A stretch of 64,000 nucleotides of DNA from Lentzea albida (GCF_900111005.1 NZ_FOFV01000015.1:62001-126000), one strand, 5' to 3'. Positions 8,099-16,441 are shown, numbered from the stretch's first letter. Made by a program: numbers and translations. The notes: generated from the letters alone by a model not told the origin.

Positions 8099-8854
8099 TC
8101 ACCCGACCGGGCGGTGGTCCTCGCTGTTCAGCCAATCGTCGAAGGTCGTCTCGCCTTCCAGACGAGGTGGGGTTCCCCGCAGCGCGCCGGAAGCCAGCCC
8201 CCTTCCGTACAGACCGGGCAGTCCGAGCTCCACGGCCCTGCGCCTGGAGCCGTCGTGGGCCAGCATGCGGCGGACGAGGTCCGCGAGGCGTTCGTCCTCG
8301 GGGCCGACGAAGTCCACGGCTCGACCGACCGGACCCGCCTCCGCGACGTCGACCAGATGTCCTCCGGCCTCACGTGCCGAGACGGATCGCAGCAGCGTTC
8401 GGGGAACCAAGACGACCGGCCCCCTCATGGTGGACAGGAGTTGCTCGGCGAACTCGTGGAACTGGCCGGTGCGCGCGATGCTGTAGGGCACTCTCCCGGC
8501 TGCCACCGCGCGTTCCTGTGCGAGCTTGCCCGCGTAGTACGACGCGTCCAGATCGTCGATGCCCACGATCGAGAGAGCGATGTGATGGCCCACTCCGGCT
8601 TCTTCCCCGGCCTTGAGCAGAGTGCGCGTCGCGGTCTCGAAGAACTCCCGGGACCTGCGTGCGGACATCGTCGTGAGGTTGGTCGTGTCGATGACCGCGT
8701 CCACTCCGGCGAGCGCCGTCCTCAGTCCGGCGCCGGTGATGACGTCCACCCCCTCGGCGCGCGCGAGAACGACGACGTCGTGTCCTCGACTCCGTGCGGC
8801 GGATACGACATGACGGCCGACGGTTCCTGTTCCGCCGGCCACTGCGATCTTCAC
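8099..8854 (-). CDS. NAD(P)H-binding SDR/atypical epimerase, ECF41-regulon member 2
   Basis: 251 residues, starting VKIAVAGGTGTVGRHVVSAARSRGHDVVVLAR: GxxGxxG followed by an arginine at the end of the second strand, suggesting NADP(H). It is a paralogue of the 7216-7950 product, probably by tandem duplication. The GTG start has GGAG 8 nt upstream. Its CTCACA-N16-CGTCAT promoter lies back to back with the promoter of the sigma gene, so the pair is divergently expressed from the same intergenic region. No catalytic residue assignment is possible beyond cofactor binding. Confidence 0.85.
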   Translation of the reverse strand: MKIAVAGGTGTVGRHVVSAARSRGHDVVVLARAEGVDVITGAGLRTALAGVDAVIDTTNLTTMSARRSREFFETATRTLLKAGEEAGVGHHIALSIVGIDDLDASYYAGKLAQERAVAAGRVPYSIARTGQFHEFAEQLLSTMRGPVVLVPRTLLRSVSAREAGGHLVDVAEAGPVGRAVDFVGPEDERLADLVRRMLAHDGSRRRAVELGLPGLYGRGLASGALRGTPPRLEGETTFDDWLNSEDHRPVG

Positions 8855-8926
8855 TCTCGTTCTCCGATGCTCGTTCTCACCCGCATTGGTGGGCCGGCTC
8901 GCCGGCCGTCAACGCCCTTCGCCGAC

Positions 8927-8954
8927 ATGACGACGGAAGAGCGAGAAGTGTGAG
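8927..8954 (-). promoter_or_regulatory. ECF41-type promoter for the 8099-8854 gene
   Basis: On the minus strand CTCACA (8954-8949), 16 nt, CGTCAT (8932-8927), about 73 nt before the start codon. It is one of three identical element pairs in the region. Confidence 0.8.
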
Positions 8955-8968
8955 ACGAAGCGCCGCAC

Positions 8969-8996
8969 CTCACACTTCGTCGATCTGCATCGTCAT
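8969..8996 (+). promoter_or_regulatory. ECF41-type autoregulatory promoter of the sigma gene
   Basis: CTCACA (8969-8974), 16 nt, CGTCAT (8991-8996) on the plus strand, about 50 nt before the sigma start codon. With the divergent site it forms the inverted repeat AAGTGTGAG...CTCACACTT. Confidence 0.8.
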
Positions 8997-9047
8997 TCCC
9001 CTGAGTTGAACGCCAGACAAGAGCGCTCGGAACCCTAGGAACCGTTG

Positions 9048-9998
9048 ATGGAACTCGATGAGCTTTTCGGCGAGCGGCGTCGGCTGATGTCGCTCGCCTT
9101 TCGCATGACAGGGACCCTCGCGGACGCGGAAGACGTCGTGCAGGAGACCTATCTGCGCTGGTACCGGCTCGAGGAGGCGGAGCGCGAGGCGATCGCCAAT
9201 CCTGTCGGGTGGCTGACCCGCGTCGCGAGCCGAGTCGCCCTCGACCTGCTCGGATCGGCACGCCGACGACGGGAGCGGTACATCGGGCAGTGGCTGCCCG
9301 AACCCGTGAACGCCGAGCTCTTCAGGTACACCGCCCCTCACCGCGACGGTCAGGTCCCGGGAACCGCGGATCTCGTCGATCCGCTCGATCGGGTGACTCT
9401 CGATGACGCCGTCGGCTCCGCTCTGCTCGTCGTGCTGGAGGCGATGACGCCCGCGGAGCGCGTCGCGTTCGTGATGCACGACGTCTTCGGCATCTCGTTC
9501 AACGAGATCGCGGAGGTCGTCGGGCGGTCTCCCGCGGCCGTCAGACAGCTCGCCACGGCTGGACGGCGGCACGTTCGCGAGAGCCGGGTGGCCGGAGTGT
9601 CCCGCGCGGAACACGATCGCGCGGTACGGGCGTTCCTCGCCGCCAGCCGCACCGGAGACGTCCAGTCGCTCATGCGGACGCTGGCGCCGGACGTTCAGCT
9701 GCGCGTGGACGGCGGCGGCTACGTCAACGCGGCGGCCAACGTCGTGGAGGGCCAGGACCGGGTCGCGCGCTTCCTGCTCGGGTCTCAGGCGAAGCTGCCG
9801 ATGCTCGCCCTCGAGGAGCAGCGGTTGGGAGACGGACTCGGTGTGCGGATCCAGAACGGTCACGTGCTGACCGGTGTCGTGAGCTTCGGCGCGCACGAAG
9901 GGCTGATCACCCAGGTTCTGATCATGATCAATCCGGAGAAGCTCACCAGCTGGATCCGGATCCCGGGCGACAGCGGAAGAGGTGAGGGGAATGTCTGA
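9048..9998 (+). CDS. ECF41-family RNA polymerase sigma factor with C-terminal SnoaL-like domain
   Basis: 316 residues. Sigma region 2 (ELFGERRRLMSLAFRMTGTLADAEDVVQETYLRWYRL) and region 4 (AERVAFVMHDVFGISFNEIAEVVGRSPAAVRQLATAGRRHV) are followed by a domain of about 115 residues of NTF2/SnoaL type. Three ECF41 marks are visible: WLPEPV in the linker, DGGG in the extension, and INPEKL near the end (family NPDKL). In this family the C-terminal extension replaces an anti-sigma factor and both activates and restrains the protein. The ATG at 9048 has AGGA 7-8 nt upstream. The next gene overlaps by 8 nt, forming an operon. Confidence 0.93.
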   Translation: MELDELFGERRRLMSLAFRMTGTLADAEDVVQETYLRWYRLEEAEREAIANPVGWLTRVASRVALDLLGSARRRRERYIGQWLPEPVNAELFRYTAPHRDGQVPGTADLVDPLDRVTLDDAVGSALLVVLEAMTPAERVAFVMHDVFGISFNEIAEVVGRSPAAVRQLATAGRRHVRESRVAGVSRAEHDRAVRAFLAASRTGDVQSLMRTLAPDVQLRVDGGGYVNAAANVVEGQDRVARFLLGSQAKLPMLALEEQRLGDGLGVRIQNGHVLTGVVSFGAHEGLITQVLIMINPEKLTSWIRIPGDSGRGEGNV

Positions 9999-10452
9999 GA
10001 CGTCGGCACGAGGGCGTGCGGCGGCCCACGGCGCGGAACATGCGGGCCCCGTTCAGAAGGGGGCACTGGTCGCCTCCGTCGTCATCGCGGGGGTGGTGGG
10101 GGTCTGGTCCTACTTCTTCGCGGAGTCGTTCTTCGACCACTTCCCGGTGGTGCTGGGGGAGTGGATCTCCCAGGACGGTCCGTACAACGAGCACCTCGTC
10201 CGCGACCACGGTGCGATGTACCTCGCACTGGGAGCCGGGAGCGTGTTCGGACTCCTCCGCCCTTCACGACACGTCTACCAGCTGCTCGGCATCGCGTGGA
10301 CGGTCTTCGGGGTGCTGCACATCGCCTACCACGTCGCCCACCTCGGCCACATGTCCCGGGCGGACGCCATCGGCCAGGTGACCGTGCTCGGGGTCGCCGT
10401 GCTCCTCGCGGTCGCACTCTTCGCACCCGGTCGGAGCCCGGCCTCACGATGA
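9991..10452 (+). CDS. Four-helix integral membrane protein, operon with ECF41 sigma
   Basis: 153 residues with four hydrophobic segments (ALVASVVIAGVVGVWSYFF, AMYLALGAGSVFGLL, VYQLLGIAWTVFGVLHIAYHV, IGQVTVLGVAVLLAVALFA). Histidines cluster in HIAYHVAHLGH, and RDHGAMYL precedes helix 2. It overlaps the sigma gene by 8 nt and has GGTGAGGGG before the ATG, so it is co-transcribed and probably coupled. I do not recognise a named family with confidence. Membership of the ECF41 regulon follows from the shared promoter; the histidine cluster might bind metal or haem, which is speculation. Confidence 0.75.
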   Translation: MSETSARGRAAAHGAEHAGPVQKGALVASVVIAGVVGVWSYFFAESFFDHFPVVLGEWISQDGPYNEHLVRDHGAMYLALGAGSVFGLLRPSRHVYQLLGIAWTVFGVLHIAYHVAHLGHMSRADAIGQVTVLGVAVLLAVALFAPGRSPASR

Positions 10453-10708
10453 GTCCGCACAGGCCGGAACGTCCTCTCGCGACCTGAAGTCGCGCGGTCG
10501 AAGGACCGTCCGGCCAGGAGCACGTCCTGGTCGGACATGCCGCCACCTGGTTCAGGCCCGGAGCGAGCGCGGTTCGTGAGAACCCGGACGCGCTGAATAG
10601 GTGGCGGCGTGCTCGCGCCTGCCCGCGCACACCGCTTGTCGCAGAACGACTTCCGGGCCGCGTTGTGCACGGGCCAGCAGTGCGCGGAGTGTGACCTACA
10701 GCTCTGAA

Positions 10709-10744
10709 TGACCATTTGACTGAAACGGTCAGTGGTTCTACGTT
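10709..10744 (+). promoter_or_regulatory. Promoter with overlapping TetR-type operator, leaderless start
   Basis: Inverted repeat TGACC-N13-GGTCA (10709-10731) overlaps a -35 TTGACT (10716-10721); 17 nt further is TACGTT (10739-10744). The monooxygenase ATG is only 7 nt downstream, so the transcript is probably leaderless. Repression by the TetR protein encoded downstream is inferred. Confidence 0.6.
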
Positions 10745-10750
10745 GGTGGC

Positions 10751-11962
10751 ATGACCAAGACTCAAGACGGAGGCCACCGGGTCCTGGTGGTCGGCCTGGG
10801 AATCAGCGGGATCACGACGGCGCTGCGCCTGAGGGAGATCGGCTGGACGCCCGTGATCATCGAGAGGGCGCCGGAGCGGCGCACCGGCGGATACTTCGTC
10901 GGGCTGTTCGGCGCGGGCAAGGCCGCGGCACGACGGATGGGCGTGCTCGACCGGATCAAGGACAGGACGTCGGTCGGAGGGCACAACTTCGAGATCGACC
11001 GGACCGGCAACAGGCGTGTGTCGATCGGGTTCCGCGATCTGCCGGGCAAGCCGCTGATGTTGTTGCGCGGTGATGTCGAGCAGGCGGCGTTCGAGGGGCT
11101 CCCGGACGACGTGGAGATCCGCTTCGGCACCGTCCCCACGGCGATCACGCAGGACGCGGACGGCGTCACCGTGACCCTGTCGGGCGGTGGGCGGACCAGC
11201 ACCGAACGCTTCGACCTCGTCGTCGGTGCGGATGGGCTCCGGTCAAGCGTCCGGCAGATGGTGTTCGGGCCGCACGAGTCGTACCTGCACAGGTTCGACA
11301 AGATGGTGGCGGCGTTCGCCCTTCCCGACTCGTTGTCCGAGCTCGCCGGTGGGGACGGTGCCACGCTGCTGGAGCCCGGCAGGTCGATGTGGATCTTCCC
11401 GTTCGCCGATCACGCGCCGTGCGCCATGTTGTCGTGGCAGACGGAGGACGTGGACGCGGAGTTCACCAAGCCCCACGCGGAACGTCTGCGCGAGGTGTTC
11501 GGGCCGGAACCGCTCGGCAGGGCGCTCGAGGAGACGCTGGCCGCCGCCGAGCACGCGGAAGCCATGCTGTTCGATTCGATCGCGCAGGTGCGGATGGGCA
11601 GATGGAGCCGGGGAAGGGTCGTCCTCGTCGGTGACTCGGCCTGGTGCGTGACGCTGTGGGCGGGCATGGGGGTGTCGGCAGGACTCGCCGGCGCCGACCT
11701 GCTCGCGACGATGCTGCAGCGGTACCCGGTGGACCGGGCGCTGGCCGAATGGGAGCGGCGACTCCGCCCGTACATCGACTTCTACCAGCACAACGCCGTG
11801 CAGCAGCGCGCGTTCTTCCTGCCCGTGAACCGCTGGGAAATGCTGCTGCGGCGGTTCCTCACGCGCGGCCACAAGATGCCCGTCGTCGGCCGGTTCATCG
11901 AACAGCAGCGGACCTCGGGCAAAGCGAGCCGGATGAAGGAAGCCGACATCGCGTGCGTGTGA
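10751..11962 (+). CDS. FAD-dependent monooxygenase (group A, PHBH fold)
   Basis: 403 residues. The FAD Rossmann loop is VLVVGLGISGITTALRLREIGWTPVIIERAP; the second alanine/glycine position differs from the usual GxGxxG only slightly. DLVVGADGLRSSVR is the DG motif, and GRVVLVGDSAWCVTLWAGMGVSAGLAGADLLA the GD motif that contacts FAD ribose. This is the flavoprotein hydroxylase family that uses NAD(P)H and O2; substrate unknown. There is no visible ribosome-binding site, in line with a leaderless transcript. A TetR gene follows after 17 nt, probably co-transcribed and autoregulatory. Confidence 0.88.
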   Translation: MTKTQDGGHRVLVVGLGISGITTALRLREIGWTPVIIERAPERRTGGYFVGLFGAGKAAARRMGVLDRIKDRTSVGGHNFEIDRTGNRRVSIGFRDLPGKPLMLLRGDVEQAAFEGLPDDVEIRFGTVPTAITQDADGVTVTLSGGGRTSTERFDLVVGADGLRSSVRQMVFGPHESYLHRFDKMVAAFALPDSLSELAGGDGATLLEPGRSMWIFPFADHAPCAMLSWQTEDVDAEFTKPHAERLREVFGPEPLGRALEETLAAAEHAEAMLFDSIAQVRMGRWSRGRVVLVGDSAWCVTLWAGMGVSAGLAGADLLATMLQRYPVDRALAEWERRLRPYIDFYQHNAVQQRAFFLPVNRWEMLLRRFLTRGHKMPVVGRFIEQQRTSGKASRMKEADIACV

Positions 11963-11979
11963 CCGGTAGTTTCCCGCCC

Positions 11980-12693
11980 ATGGAAGCACTGGTCGAACAC
12001 GAGTCACCCAAGGCTGCCCGCATCCTCGCGGTGGCCGGGGAGCTCGTCCTCAAACGCGGGGCGAAGGGGGTCTCGATCGCGGAGATCGCCGAGAAGGCCC
12101 ACGTCGGAAAGGGCACGATCTACCTGTACTGGGCGACCAAGGAGGACCTCGTCCTTGGACTGTGCGCCCGGGACTTCCTCGCTGAGATCGACGGGTTCAT
12201 CGTGGCGTTCACCGAGGATCCCGGTGTGGTGGTACCGCGGAGGTTCTGCGCGATGCTCCAGCAGAGCGCCCGCGACCACCACTTCATCCGAGCCATCCAG
12301 TACGGCGACACCGATCTCCTCGGGGTGCTGACCGAACACCCCAACGCACAGGACCTGCTCTCCCGGTTCGGCTACGGTGCGATGCTGCGGGTGGTGCTGC
12401 CCGTGTGGCGTGCGCACGGCATGGCCCGCACCGACTGGTCCGTGCAGGACCAGGCGTACGCACTGCAGGCGGTCCTGGCGGGATTCGTCGAACTCGACGG
12501 TGCGGCGAACCCGAGTGACGTGTCCAGCCCCGAGGTGCTGGCCGCCACCGTGGACGCGCTGCTCGGCTCGTCCTCCGCGGAGCAGCACGACGTCGAAGCG
12601 GTTGCGGCGGAAGGTCTTCGGCTTCTCGATGAGGCGCGGACCGCCGTCCTCGCCACCATCGCGAGCACGAGGGCCAGGCAAGGGCAGCAGTGA
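11980..12693 (+). CDS. TetR/AcrR family transcriptional regulator
   Basis: 237 residues. The N-terminal helix-turn-helix reads AARILAVAGELVLKRGAKGVSIAEIAEKAHVGKGTIYLYWATKEDLVLGL, a classical TetR domain. The remaining 180 residues form the ligand-binding part, with no recognisable ligand signature. The frame is open upstream into the monooxygenase gene, so the start is inferred from the domain boundary. It most likely represses the operon through the TGACC-N13-GGTCA repeat at 10709-10731. Confidence 0.87.
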   Translation: MEALVEHESPKAARILAVAGELVLKRGAKGVSIAEIAEKAHVGKGTIYLYWATKEDLVLGLCARDFLAEIDGFIVAFTEDPGVVVPRRFCAMLQQSARDHHFIRAIQYGDTDLLGVLTEHPNAQDLLSRFGYGAMLRVVLPVWRAHGMARTDWSVQDQAYALQAVLAGFVELDGAANPSDVSSPEVLAATVDALLGSSSAEQHDVEAVAAEGLRLLDEARTAVLATIASTRARQGQQ

Positions 12694-12955
12694 AAGGCCT
12701 CCACGACTCCGGGCCGCGACGTCACCGCTGTTCCCGTTGTCGCAGCGGGAGAAGCCGCAGGCGTTTCGTGGTAGGGCTCCCCGGCCGGGCGCGGTAGGTG
12801 TCCGCCGTAGCGCTGGTGTGAGCACAGGACCATCGGCTGCCGGCGTTCTCCCGCTGATCGAGTGGCGTGGAAGTGCGTGAGGTGTTGTTCGTCGGTGATG
12901 ACCGGGCCGAAGGTCATCACCGACATCGAGGTGGTGGACGCGCGGCGTGCCGCAC
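12694..12955. other. Non-coding stretch left of the transposase remnant
   Basis: About 260 bp without a convincing gene. Frames on both strands are open only through GC bias. It probably includes decayed insertion-sequence DNA, since 12956-13060 still reads as a transposase C-terminus. Confidence 0.4.
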
Positions 12956-13060
12956 AACGCCGCACTGCGCCACCTCGTCGGCATCCTCCACGGCTGTTTC
13001 ACCAGCCGCACCACCTACCACGAGACCACCGCCCGGGCCTGCCACCTGGCTGCGGCGTGA
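12956..13060 (+). pseudogene. C-terminal fragment of an IS110-like transposase
   Basis: 35 codons in frame to a TGA read NAALRHLVGILHGCFTSRTTYHETTA...HLAA. The block LVGILHGCL...YDE is typical of the C-terminal end of actinobacterial IS110-family transposases. No N-terminal RuvC-like domain or start is present, so this is a scar. It lies about 130 bp from the tRNA-Lys gene. Confidence 0.6.
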
Positions 13061-13144
13061 GCCCTTGATCCCAGGGATGTCCTCGGGCTCGCGAACCATG
13101 ATCCAGAGCCACGAAAGGCAGAATTCGGATGAGTACGCGAAAAG

Positions 13145-13184
13145 CGGAGAAGCGGGTAGAGACGAATCTCTACCCGCTTCTCCG
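13145..13184 (-). terminator. Rho-independent terminator of tRNA-Lys
   Basis: Perfect 18-bp stem with a four-base loop, followed on the minus strand by CTTTT. It starts 4 nt after the tRNA 3' end. Confidence 0.9.
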
Positions 13185-13187
13185 GTG

Positions 13188-13261
13188 TACGCCGCCAGGG
13201 ACTCGAACCCCGGACCCGCTGATTAAGAGTCAGCTGCTCTAACCAACTGAGCTAGCGGCGC
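13188..13261 (-). tRNA. tRNA-Lys (anticodon CTT)
   Basis: 74 nt cloverleaf on the minus strand. The acceptor pairs GCGCCGC with GCGGCGT (one G-T pair). The D arm is AGCTCAGTTGGTTAGAGC, the anticodon stem CTGA/TCAG holds loop CTCTTAA, and the T loop is TTCGAGT. CCA is not encoded. Confidence 0.95.
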
Positions 13262-13322
13262 TTGTTTGTGTGCCGGAGGCTTGCTCGTTCCGACGTGAAG
13301 AACGTTAGCACAGCGCCTCCGC

Positions 13323-13361
13323 GCGCTCCCAATCGGCTGGTCAGTGCCGGTTTGGGAGCGC
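13323..13361. repeat. Inverted repeat between tRNA-Lys and the L,D-transpeptidase gene
   Basis: GCGCTCCCAA (13323-13332) and TTGGGAGCGC (13352-13361) are perfect complements with 19 nt between. It could be an operator or a hairpin in the 5' region; no T-run follows. Confidence 0.5.
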
Positions 13362-13492
13362 ATCGGCCACGTAACGATCCGGCCACTCGCGCAACTCCGG
13401 GCCACCTCGTGTCGTCACCTAGTCGGGGGACGCCAAACGCCTTACGTGCAGGCAGTCTCGGGAGTGGCGACAAGCAGATCGGAAGTACGCCG

Positions 13493-14683
13493 ATGGGGAT
13501 GTGGAGCAGGCGCGGTCGTGGGGTGGTCATGGCGGGAGTCGCTGTGATGCTGATCGCAGGCTGTTCAGGTGGAGCCGACACCGCGAGCGGGGGTGCCGGT
13601 GGTGAGTCGAGCAGTGCTCCTCCTCCGCCGCCCAAGCCCGTCACGCTGACGCTGGCGCTGAACAACGGTGCGGCCGACGTGTCGCCCGGCCTGCCCGTGA
13701 TCGCCACGGCCGCGGACGGGAAGCTGACCGACGTCAAGCTGACCAACCCCGAGGGCAAGGTCGTCGAGGGGAAGATGAACCCCGAGTCGACGCAGTGGAC
13801 GAACACGGAGCCGCTCGGGTACGCCAAGACGTACAAGCTCGTCGCGACGGCGACGGGTGCGGACGGCAAGACGGAGACCAAGGAGTCGTCCTTCACCACG
13901 GTGAAGCCGCGCACGCTCACGTACGTGTCGACGAACCCCCAGGACGGCACCACGATCGGCGTGGGCCAGCCGCTCGCCTTCTACTTCGACGAGCCGGTGG
14001 CCGACAAGGTCGCGGCCGAGAAGATGCTGGAGATCACCACCGAGCCGAAGGTCGAGGGCGCCTTCTACTGGTTCAACAAGAAGGAGGTGCACTGGCGTCC
14101 GGAGAAGTTCTGGAAGTCGGGCACCAAGATCACCATGCACGTCAAGGTCTACGGCAAGCACGTCGGTGACGGCATCTACGGCCAGGAGGACCGCACGATC
14201 ACCACGACTGTCGGCGACGAGGTCATCCACGAGGCCGACGGCCAGACGCACCAGGTGATCACCAAGGTCAACGGCCAGGTCGTGCGCACCATGCCGACGT
14301 CGATGGGCAAGCCCGCCGACGCCACTCCCACCGGCACCTACGTGCTGATGGAGAAGTACAACCACATGATCATGGACTCGACCACGTACGGCCTCGCGCT
14401 GGAGAACGGCGGCTACAAGACGCCGGTCGACTGGGCGTTCCGGATGTCCAACAGCGGCATCTTCTTCCACGGCGCGCCGTGGTCGGTCGGGGACCAGGGC
14501 CACCGCAACGTGAGCCACGGCTGCCTCAACCTGTCGCCGGAGAACGCCAAGTGGGTGTTCGACAACAGCAAGCAGGGCGACGTCGTCATCGTCACCAACT
14601 CCGGCGGCCCCGCCCTGGAGTCGTGGGACGGCTTCGGCGACTGGCAGGTCCCGTGGTCGACCTGGGTCCAGGGCAACCGCTAG
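13493..14683 (+). CDS. Lipoprotein L,D-transpeptidase (YkuD domain)
   Basis: 396 residues. The signal peptide ends in the lipobox LIAGC with lipidated Cys24. A Gly/Pro-rich linker is followed by Ig-like domains (residues about 45-220, with two TNPxG/TNPQDG strand starts), as in mycobacterial LdtB-like enzymes. The catalytic YkuD part contains HGAPWSVGDQGHRNVSHGCLNLS, in which SHGC gives His342 and the nucleophile Cys344. The enzyme forms 3-3 cross-links in peptidoglycan outside the membrane. The ATG at 13493 is used; one at 13499 is almost as good. The stop is directly next to the stop of the converging ABC-F gene. Confidence 0.93.
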   Translation: MGMWSRRGRGVVMAGVAVMLIAGCSGGADTASGGAGGESSSAPPPPPKPVTLTLALNNGAADVSPGLPVIATAADGKLTDVKLTNPEGKVVEGKMNPESTQWTNTEPLGYAKTYKLVATATGADGKTETKESSFTTVKPRTLTYVSTNPQDGTTIGVGQPLAFYFDEPVADKVAAEKMLEITTEPKVEGAFYWFNKKEVHWRPEKFWKSGTKITMHVKVYGKHVGDGIYGQEDRTITTTVGDEVIHEADGQTHQVITKVNGQVVRTMPTSMGKPADATPTGTYVLMEKYNHMIMDSTTYGLALENGGYKTPVDWAFRMSNSGIFFHGAPWSVGDQGHRNVSHGCLNLSPENAKWVFDNSKQGDVVIVTNSGGPALESWDGFGDWQVPWSTWVQGNR

Positions 14684-16309
14684 CTAGGACACCGTCACCT
14701 GGCCGGCCGCCACGGCCAGGTGACGGTTCACCTGCACGGCCTCCAGCATCCGCCGGTCGTGCGTGACCAGCAGCAACGTGCCGGTGTAGCTCTCCAGCGC
14801 CGACTCCAGCTGCTCGATGGCGGCCAGGTCCAGGTGATTCGTCGGCTCGTCCAGCACCAGCAGGTTCACGCCGCGGCCCTGCAGCAACGCGAGCGCCGCC
14901 CGCGTCCGTTCGCCAGGGGACAGCGACGCCGCCGTTCGCAGCACGTGCGCCGCCTTCAGGCCGAACTTCGCCAGCAACGTGCGCACGTCGGCCGGGTTCA
15001 TCTCCGGCACGGCCTCCTGGAACGCGTCCACCAGCGGCAGGTCGCCCAGGAACAGACCGCGTGCCTGGTCGACCTCGCCGACCACGACGCCGGACCCCAG
15101 CGTCGCGTGGCCCGAGGACAGTTCCGCCCTTCCGAGCAGGGCGGCGAGCAGCGTCGACTTGCCCGCGCCGTTCGCGCCGGTGATCGCGACCCGGTCCGCC
15201 CAGTCGATCTGCAGGTCCACCGGGCCCAGCCGGAACCCACCGCGTTCGACGACGGCCGCCCGCAGCGACGCCACCACGGCGCCGGAACGCGGTGCGGACG
15301 CGATCTCCATCCGCAGCTCCCACTCCTTGCGGGGCTCCTCGACGACGTCCAGGCGTTCGATCATGCGGTCGGTCTGCCGGGCCTTCGAGGCCTGCTTCTC
15401 TGTGGCGTCGGCACGGAACTTGCGGGCGTTCTTGTCGTTGTCGCCCGCCTTGCGCCGTGCGTTCTTCACGCCCTTGTCCATCCACGCCCGCTGCATGCGC
15501 GCACGGGCCTCCAACGAGGCCTTGGTGTCCGCGTACTCCTCGTAGTCGTCACGGGCGTGCTGACGTGCCCGTGCGCGCTCCTCGAGGTACGACTCGTAGC
15601 CGCCGCCGTACATGCGCACGGAGTTCTGGTGCAGGTCCAGTTCCAGCACGCCGGTGACCGTGCGGGCCAGGAACTCGCGGTCGTGCGACACCAGCACGGT
15701 GGCGGCGCGCAGGCCCGTGACGAACTTCTCCAGCCGCTCCAGGCCGTCGAGGTCCAGGTCGTTGGTCGGCTCGTCGAGCAGGAAGACGTCGTACCGGCTC
15801 AGCAGCAGCGACGCCATGCCCGCCCGTGCGGCCTGGCCGCCGGACAGCGAGGTCATCAGCGCGTCGAGCCCGACCGAGAGTCCCAGGTCGGCGATGACCT
15901 CCAGCGAGCGTTCCTCCAGGTCCGCGCCGCCCAGGGCGAGCCACTGGTCCAGCGCGTCCGAGTAGCCCTCGTCGTTGCCCGCGGTCAACGCCTCCGTGGC
16001 CGCGTCGAGGGTCCGTTGCGCCTCGGCGACACCGGTGCGGCGGGCCAGGAAGTCGCGCACGGTCTCGCCTTCGAGGCGTTCCGGTTCCTGCGCGAGGTGG
16101 CCGACGTTGGCCGACGGCGGGTTCAGCGTGACGCGGCCCGACTCGGCCGGGATCAGCCCGGCCAGGGTCTTCAGCAGCGTCGACTTGCCCGCGCCGTTCA
16201 CCCCGACGAGGCCGATGACGTCGCCGGGAGCGACGACGAGGTCCAGGCCGGAGAACAGGACGCGATCACCGTGACCGGCGGCGAGGTCCTTGGCGACGAG
16301 CGTGGTCAT
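14684..16309 (-). CDS. ABC-F family ATPase (ribosome-associated)
   Basis: 541 residues with two ABC domains and no membrane segment. Domain 1 has GVNGAGKSTLL (Walker A), LSGGQAARAGMASLL (signature) and FLLDEPTNDLDLDGLE (Walker B). Domain 2 has GANGAGKSTLL, LSPGERTRAALALL and LVLDEPTNHLDLAAIE. The linker of about 80 residues between them is basic and helical (KNARRKAGDNDKNARKFRADATEKQ). ABC-F proteins act on the ribosomal E site, in translation regulation or antibiotic protection; which applies here cannot be read. GGGAG lies 5 nt before the ATG. Confidence 0.92.
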   Translation of the reverse strand: MTTLVAKDLAAGHGDRVLFSGLDLVVAPGDVIGLVGVNGAGKSTLLKTLAGLIPAESGRVTLNPPSANVGHLAQEPERLEGETVRDFLARRTGVAEAQRTLDAATEALTAGNDEGYSDALDQWLALGGADLEERSLEVIADLGLSVGLDALMTSLSGGQAARAGMASLLLSRYDVFLLDEPTNDLDLDGLERLEKFVTGLRAATVLVSHDREFLARTVTGVLELDLHQNSVRMYGGGYESYLEERARARQHARDDYEEYADTKASLEARARMQRAWMDKGVKNARRKAGDNDKNARKFRADATEKQASKARQTDRMIERLDVVEEPRKEWELRMEIASAPRSGAVVASLRAAVVERGGFRLGPVDLQIDWADRVAITGANGAGKSTLLAALLGRAELSSGHATLGSGVVVGEVDQARGLFLGDLPLVDAFQEAVPEMNPADVRTLLAKFGLKAAHVLRTAASLSPGERTRAALALLQGRGVNLLVLDEPTNHLDLAAIEQLESALESYTGTLLLVTHDRRMLEAVQVNRHLAVAAGQVTVS

Positions 16310-16330
16310 GAAGGCTCCCGTAAACGTGAA

Positions 16331-16360
16331 GAAAGGCCCCCGCAAAAGCGGAGGCCTTTC
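16331..16360 (-). terminator. Terminator of tRNA-His
   Basis: 13-bp stem (one mismatch) with an AAAA loop in plus-strand reading. On the minus strand it ends CCTTTCTTC. It starts 7 nt after the tRNA 3' end and upstream of the ABC-F gene. Confidence 0.8.
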
Positions 16361-16367
16361 GACAAAG

Positions 16368-16441
16368 GGTGAGTGACGGGACTTGAACCCGCGACACCTG
16401 GGATCACAACCCAGTGCTCTACCGACTGAGCTACACCCACC
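16368..16441 (-). tRNA. tRNA-His (anticodon GTG)
   Basis: Cloverleaf on the minus strand. The acceptor pairs GTGGGTG with CACTCAC. An extra G at -1 (complement of 16441) pairs with C73, the histidine identity mark. The anticodon stem CTGGG/CCCAG holds loop TTGTGAT, and the T loop is TTCAAGT. CCA is not encoded. Confidence 0.95.

Noticed and set aside
10751..12693. Part of an antibiotic biosynthesis cluster
   Set aside because: A lone flavin monooxygenase with TetR is common; no PKS, NRPS or other pathway gene is near.
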